From Pelargonium nanum (Eukaryota > Streptophyta > Magnoliopsida > Geraniales > Geraniaceae): 26,030 nucleotides of DNA. Positions within the stretch are counted from its first letter, which is position 1, and every line of letters begins with the position of its first letter. The position numbers were made by a program, and so were the translations under genes. Shown in pieces: positions 21,256 through 26,030 of this stretch. The stretch covers positions 1 to 26,030 of the forward strand of contig JAYMTF010001132.1 in the NCBI GenBank assembly GCA_036897485.1, in the 5' to 3' direction. The notes beneath the pieces are model-generated. The model saw only the letters and a list, made by a program, of their open reading frames with translations, did not search any database and was not told the DNA's origin.

Positions 21256-22201
21256 CATTTCATGTATGTGAATGTTCACGATGGATCTCATCACTTTTTT
21301 TCTAGGTACCCCACGGATACGGATAAGCATATGTTAGCCACTCAAACAGGTTTATCGCGGAACCAGGTAGGCCCAGCTCCTTGATTATTTATTCTTGTTA
21401 TAATATCTTATGGTTGGTACGTAGATATCAGGTGATTGAACTTGCAATAGGTAGATGGCCTACTATTACTGTTTGCAACCCATTCAACTTTACCCTAGAC
21501 ACTCCGCATAGTGTCCAAAATTGTATTCAGTTTAGAAGTTTTTTGCATGTTACGATTGGCGGGAACATCACCACTCGGCAATTTTAAGTTAAATAAGCTT
21601 AGGTTGTCTAGTTTCATGTCGTGACATTAGATTGTATCATCCATAGGCATGGTGGCTGAAAATTTTGGTCGAACTAGCATGTTTTAATGTTTCGCGCACA
21701 CAGGTATCAAACTGGTTCATAAATGCTCGAGTGCGTGTCTGGAAACCTATGGTTGAAGAGATACACATGCTTGAAACTAATGGCTTGGCACAAACCAGCA
21801 AGAACGAAGAAAATTTTGTTGGTGAAGGTACCAGCTGCTCAAACGGTGATCAAGAAACCACAAACAAACTCGGTATAAATACACTATCCAGCAAGCGCTT
21901 GGAATTCCCTGGGATGGGTTCTTCATCCGACATAGGAGATGGACTGAGTTGCGAACAGTGGAGCCTGGAGAAGCGATCAAGAGTTGAATGCCCGATTCCA
22001 TCGAGCATCGACAGGTCCTTCATGGGTTTTGTGCCGTACCAACGAGGCGGGATTGAGATGGGGGGACTTGGAGCCGTGTCACTCACGTTGGGTCTCAGGC
22101 ATAGCGCGGAAAATGCACAACAGCAGCAACAATTGAAGCAACAAGAGGATCAGCTTCAGAGACAATTTGAAGGTCACATGTTCCATGATTTTGTGGGTTG
22201 A
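17884..22201 (+). CDS. BLH9: BEL1-like TALE homeodomain protein, PENNYWISE/POUND-FOOLISH clade
   Basis: Nuclear transcription factor that partners KNOX proteins through the SKY and BEL domains. Arabidopsis clade members maintain the shoot meristem and control inflorescence architecture and floral transition. Exons: 17884-19317, 20798-21204, 21306-21366, 21704-22201; 2400 nt, 799 residues, all GT-AG and in frame. Near the N-terminus [10 protein letters not shown] matches the PNY start. SKY region: about 361-388 ([13 protein letters not shown] then [16 protein letters not shown]). BEL domain: about 463-545 across the exon 1/2 join ([15 protein letters not shown]). Three-residue-loop homeodomain: about 588-650, with PYP and WFINARVR (638-645), then [18 protein letters not shown]-type VSLTLGLRH: 759-767. 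The end, FHDFVG, matches PNY. It is about 220 residues longer than Arabidopsis PNY, mainly in a Ser/Asn/Gly-rich N-terminal half. PNY versus PNF is not resolved. Confidence 0.93.
19318..20797 (+). other. Intron 1 of the BLH gene (1480 bases)
   Basis: Donor GAG|GTTGGT and acceptor GAAAG|GTATGC split the BEL domain. The interior is AT-rich with no recognisable element or RNA. Reading through the donor adds 14 codons and then a stop, giving a 492-residue protein with SKY but without most of the BEL domain and without the homeodomain. Confidence 0.75.
21219..21252. repeat. (CT)n microsatellite in BLH intron 2
   Basis: About seventeen CT units starting 15 bases after the donor at 21205 in a 101-base intron. 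It leaves little room before the acceptor at 21305 and is a likely polymorphic marker. Confidence 0.93.
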
Positions 22202-23269
22202 TTTTGTAGAAGTATCTTTGGTTAGAGTTAATGGAAATAAGAATGCAGCAACAACATGCATCTTATCTTACACTTACAAAGAAAATTTGGTCACTGATGA
22301 TTTAGATTATCCGAAAGAAGACATTCATTTGTAGGCGCTAGCGGATGCTAATCCGTGTTGGTCACGAGTCTTCTGTGTTTCTTTAAGCATGATTTCAACT
22401 GCTTAATATTATGTTTTTTGTCCCTTGAAAGACTTGATTGGAGATTACAAAGCAAGCCCATATGCTATTTGGTGTACTTACTAGTATTATTCTTCAGGAG
22501 GAAATGAAGTCACTTTTGTGTCTTGTTGTTACTGTTAAAATGTCATATGGATGTATGGGGGGAATTTTTGACATAATTTACCATGTGTCCTATGAAAATG
22601 TGATGTGATGGGATATGGTTTGTTGGAAAAAGCCAAATTGCATACTATAGAAAATCTGGGAATGTTTTTAGCCCAATTGAGAATACATGTGCTTACAAAT
22701 GTACCCCTCGAAATCCATTTAACACCTACTTATGTTTGTAACCGGAACCAATGAGTGTCGTGAACACACTAGATTTTACGAAATGAAAGTTACACGTGCT
22801 TACAAATATACCCTCAAAATCTAAGATCATGTTAACTTTCAATAAATGTACAAGTATTTGAAACACATGCATTAATACTATCCCTTTTTCAAACCTAAAT
22901 ATGTGTTATATTATGCTCTTGAGATAAAAGTGAGACTTTACTTCTATGGTGAAGTTTGTCACAAAGTAAAATTTGCTTATATTGTAACTTTGATATTACA
23001 GCATAAGCTCATCATCTGATCAATGAACTAGCTTTTTCTACTAATATTGAATCATTCAATTTATAATATATATTTTATCCTTTTCGGTTTTGCTCAATAA
23101 ATTTTAAACCTAATTTTCTTGAGACAGCCTCTTCATGTTTTCCAACTCATTACTCACTACAACCAGCAAATGCAAACTGCAACCAAGTGAGCTGTGAAGC
23201 ATACACTCAACTATAGCCTTGCATTTTCCAAATTAAACCCAAACAAAACAGACGTACTTTTCTGTATGT
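22202..23269. other. 3' UTR of BLH and spacer with a diverged direct repeat
   Basis: The polyadenylation site is not clear. About 480 bases downstream, ACATGTGCTTACAAATGTAC and its continuation (22685-22716) recurs as ACACGTGCTTACAAATATAC (22792-22822), roughly 31 bases repeated at 107-base spacing. Such pairs often mark old repeats, but no family is recognised. No gene is seen. Confidence 0.45.
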
Positions 23270-23450
23270 ACATGTAGAGACGACAATACATATTTGGAAA
23301 TATATATTCGAATCCGTTTCAAAATAATCTCGAATCGGATTGAATTTTAGTGCACACTTTGTACTATAATTTCAATATGAATATTTGTCCGATTCAAATT
23401 GATAATTTGACTTGTATCTCAATAGATCAAATCACCTGGTCCAATTCTGT
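23270..23450. repeat. Diverged dispersed repeat, copy A
   Basis: Low-complexity GAT/ATT-rich DNA with GAATCGGATTG followed by TTTTAGTG (about 23332-23354). The same combination occurs near 24845-24882. The type is common in decayed plant transposons, but the family is unknown and the borders are approximate. Confidence 0.35.
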
Positions 23451-23793
23451 TTGCCAACACCATGAAACCTTTTATTTACACTAAATTTCTTGCCAATTTC
23501 AAAAATATATATAAGAGGAAACAAACGTACGAAATTTCAAATATAACATATTAACAATACACTCTAGTTATATTTAACTACCATGTATACATAAATATGA
23601 GTTTGCATGCCACATACACACCTTACAGTTACAACTTACAACCAAAACTAATTAGTAATTAGCACATTATTTTAGTTGCTCACACCAGAAAATAAAAAGC
23701 TTAACCGATGGTTAAACCAGCAAAAAAGGAGCTTAATAGTTAATACCAAACATAGTACTAATTAGCATATAGTTACATAGTTTTCAAATTGTT

Positions 23794-24039
23794 TCAACCT
23801 CCGCCATTGGAACTGTCATCGCCGGTGGGGTTGCCGCCGGTATTAAATTCATTCCTCGGAATGTAATGGTGGTTGTTTACGCTGCTGCTTCCGCTTCTTC
23901 CGCCGGAGTATTCCTCTCCTCCGACCTTGCTGTCCTCTATTTGTTGCTGTTGCATGGAATCGACCGTTAAGCTGTTTCTTGCAAAGCAAGAAGAGCTCAC
24001 TAGCATCATCACCACTAGAACAACTGCAAAAACCTTCAT
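23794..24039 (-). CDS. Small secreted protein, putative peptide precursor
   Basis: 81 residues, single coding exon. Residues 1-20 (MKVFAVVLVVMMLVSSSCFA) form a clear signal peptide with a likely cut after CFA. The mature part, about 61 residues, is hydrophilic. It has an acidic middle (EDSKVGGEE), a motif NNHHYIPRNEFN (about 55-66), and a Gly/Asn/Asp/Ser tail ending SSNGGG. It has no cysteine after the signal, so it is not a defensin or cysteine-rich peptide. The layout resembles plant secreted peptide precursors, in which a short conserved block near the C-terminus is the active part, but I do not recognise the family and it lacks the marks of CLE, RGF, PSK, CEP, IDA or PSY. The gene has its own TATA box and a likely leader intron, which argues that it is real. 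It faces the BLH gene tail to tail. Confidence 0.75.
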   Translation of the reverse strand: MKVFAVVLVVMMLVSSSCFARNSLTVDSMQQQQIEDSKVGGEEYSGGRSGSSSVNNHHYIPRNEFNTGGNPTGDDSSNGGG

Positions 24040-24063
24040 TCTTTTCTATTTTCTTTTCCTTTC

Positions 24064-24269
24064 CTGTTCTTTATATATTCAAAGAAAACCAAATTATATT
24101 TCATTATCACACATAATGCAATCTCAAACAGCAAATGAAAACTATATATATATTAATATATTTTAGAGAAAAAAATCTCAACATGAATTTGTGGGCGCTG
24201 AGTGTCTAAGCGGATCTCATTAGATCTCTAAAATTTATATAATTATAAAAGATAATCAAAGTCGCTAAC
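24064..24269 (-). other. Probable intron in the 5' leader of the small secreted protein gene
   Basis: Read on the minus strand, the donor is AATCAG|GTTAGC (exon ends at 24270) and the acceptor is AAAGAACAG (intron ends at 24064). This leaves 24 leader bases before the ATG at 24039. The intron is about 206 bases and AT-rich. Confidence 0.5.
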
Positions 24270-24348
24270 CTGATTAAGCAGAGCAAAGAAGCATGGAAGT
24301 GGTGAGATATTTAGTTATTAATGGGAAATTGATGGAGAAGAGCAAGCA

Positions 24349-24357
24349 TATTTATAG
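24349..24357 (-). promoter_or_regulatory. TATA box of the small secreted protein gene
   Basis: CTATAAATA on the minus strand, close to the plant consensus. It predicts a start near 24320 and a first leader exon of about 50 bases ending at the donor at 24270. Confidence 0.6.
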
Positions 24358-24769
24358 TGAGGAGGCATGATTGCTAGGGTTTTTGTGTCATTGGTTGTTT
24401 ATAAATCTTTGTTGGTGGGTTGGGGTCTCCACCAAATGTGGCAATATTTAGTGGAATGCCCATATTTCCCATCCATTTTAATACCTTTTTATTTTTAAAA
24501 ATAAAAAGAATGATGAAATTGGGAATAATTAAGGTGTTGACCACATTTGCACTATAAATAGGGAAAATCCACCTAATATTTTAAGCCAGTGGATGTTGAA
24601 TTCAGCTGCACCAAATTAAAAGGATCTTAAAATGTCATCATCAAAGCTAAAACAACAGTGTATCTCCTGCTCTTTTTGCCTAGTGATGTCAATACACAGT
24701 GAGAGTGGTGAGTAAATATTTGTGTGAACTTTCTAGAGAGAGTTGGATTATACTATTATAGCATGGAGC

Positions 24770-24960
24770 TAGCAAGTTAGATTTCAAATCGGATCAAGTT
24801 TTGTTAGTTTCAAATTGATTTGAATCCTATTGAAATGATGAGTTTGAATCGGATTGTATGATTTTTGAAATTTTAGTGTAAAATGATTGAAATGGTATGA
24901 TCTGATCTAATTCAAAATTAATCGGGTCAAATCGATTTTTGGTAATATTGAATTTTAAAT
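24770..24960. repeat. Diverged dispersed repeat, copy B
   Basis: It shares GAATCGGATTG and a following TTTTAGTG, plus several AAATCGGAT / AATCGG variants, with copy A at 23270-23450. The two copies flank the small secreted protein gene. Borders are approximate. Confidence 0.35.
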
Positions 24961-25739
24961 GTCCGTAAGTTTGAATTCATTTTACAAGCTCTGTCACAAC
25001 ATCTGTTAAGTGTTATGATAGAAACGAGACATTTGGATTTTCATGATTACTTTGGGTGGTGAATCATTTGTGTTTTTAGCACTTTGATTAATATTTATTA
25101 ATTTTTTACCCAAACCAAATCTTTGGTTAATATCAAACTTCTTTTGCAAGTGGCTTTGTTAATGCTTTTGTGAGGCCACAAACCTAAAACTAGATCCTGT
25201 TCAGTTTTCATTTCCAGAAACCAAGAATGGTAAATTGTGTGCTAAAGTTGGAGAAAAACGACAGGTCGCACTTCAGACTGCTGTTAAAGCTGGGCTTTGG
25301 GTGTAACACTGTAATAGTCCAGAGTCCAGAGTGCTGGTGGGCAAAACGACCTGTCATTTTTAAACGAGACCGTATCTTCTTCTCTTTTGGGCTTTGCTAC
25401 ACATGTTCTGGATCCAACAATTACATTCATCAGTCCACTTAAATAAATTTTGCAAATTTTTGTTGTTGGAACTTGGAAATCATTTTAGTAATTAATTTTG
25501 ACCTTGTACAATAGATACTATTTATTTTATTTTATCTTCACTTTATCAAACCATTAAATCCAACAACTTTTCTAGATGATTGCAAAAGAACAACTTTACA
25601 AATTTTAAATTTCCAATTTCCTAATTAAGTAACTATTCCTAATTCTAACTAATGAACACGATTTGATGGGATTTTTAAGGGGGGAATGTTCAAAATCAAC
25701 TATGATTTGTAACTAGCTTAATATGGTGGAATAACTTTG
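24961..25739. other. Spacer without a recognisable gene
   Basis: AT-rich. AAAACGAC occurs twice (near 25255 and 25343) around a short GC-richer patch with a 71-codon ORF (25227-25442) that shows no protein-like features. Nothing else is supported. Confidence 0.4.
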
Positions 25740-26030
25740 AGATAAGGGTCATTATGGTTATCAAAATTTGATCAAATTGTCTAAGTAGTACTCAATTTAA
25801 AACTTTAGTCAATTTGGTACTCAATCTATAGTTTATATAGTCTAAGTAGTACCTACCCTAACACCGTTATATTTTCCATCTATTTTGTCATGAGATGACA
25901 ATATATAGGTGATGTGGCACCACATATGATATCCTACGTGTAATAATTAAAAATAAATAAAGCAAGGAGATTGAAAAAAAAAAAACCATAATTTTAAAAT
26001 CAAGTTTCTTACCACATATTATATATATAT
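25740..26030. mobile_element. Repeat-like segment, possible DNA transposon end cut by the window edge
   Basis: Modular text of the type seen at 9663-9919. CAATTTGGTACTCAATCT recalls CCAAATTGGTCTCC there, and GTCTAAGTAGTAC is repeated at 25779-25791 and 25840-25852. It is followed by a GATGTGGCACCAC stretch and AT-rich DNA ending in a TA run. No second end is available, so the class is uncertain. Confidence 0.4.

Noticed and set aside
25227-25442. ORF of 71 codons near the right end
   Set aside because: Contains no recognisable domain, has no clear promoter, and lies among repeat-like spacer DNA.
1-26030. CRISPR arrays, bacterial operons, rRNA or tRNA genes
   Set aside because: This is plant nuclear DNA. 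No regularly spaced repeats, and no recognisable tRNA or rRNA sequence, were seen on either strand.

Overview
The window is nuclear DNA from a flowering plant, most likely a core eudicot. The evidence is AT-rich intergenic DNA, GT-AG introns, CT/GA and CA microsatellites, short MITE-like elements, and two multi-exon genes of plant-only clades. I cannot name the species.

Layout. (1) 1-9050, plus strand: promoter, leader and 14 coding exons of a complete ABCG24/ABCG28-type half-size ABC transporter. The splice model below gives 1108 residues with every junction in frame. Its introns carry microsatellites, an antisense TRIM-type LTR fossil (6288-6770) and a lone Stowaway-like terminus. (2) 9051-10474: transcript end and spacer, with a foldback element at 9663-9919. 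(3) 10475-12960, plus strand: a decayed host gene of the plant DUF547 / MIP1-leucine-zipper family. Several protein blocks remain in family order, but they lie in different frames with stops between them. A near-palindromic MITE sits in what was one of its introns. (4) 12961-17148: a long spacer holding low-complexity DNA, an orphan promoter-like site and a MITE-like element upstream of the next gene. (5) 17149-22201, plus strand: a complete BEL1-like TALE homeobox gene of the PENNYWISE/POUND-FOOLISH (BLH9/BLH8) clade, with four coding exons, 799 residues and a long leader. (6) 22202-26030: mostly degenerate repeats around one small minus-strand gene (23794-24039) for an 81-residue secreted protein. 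That gene has its own TATA box and probably a leader intron. The window ends inside a repeat-like stretch.

The genes do not form a pathway. They are independent neighbours: a membrane transporter, a dead DUF547 gene, a meristem and inflorescence transcription factor, and a putative secreted peptide. All exon borders were deduced by reading splice sites against remembered family sequences. No alignment or database search was run.
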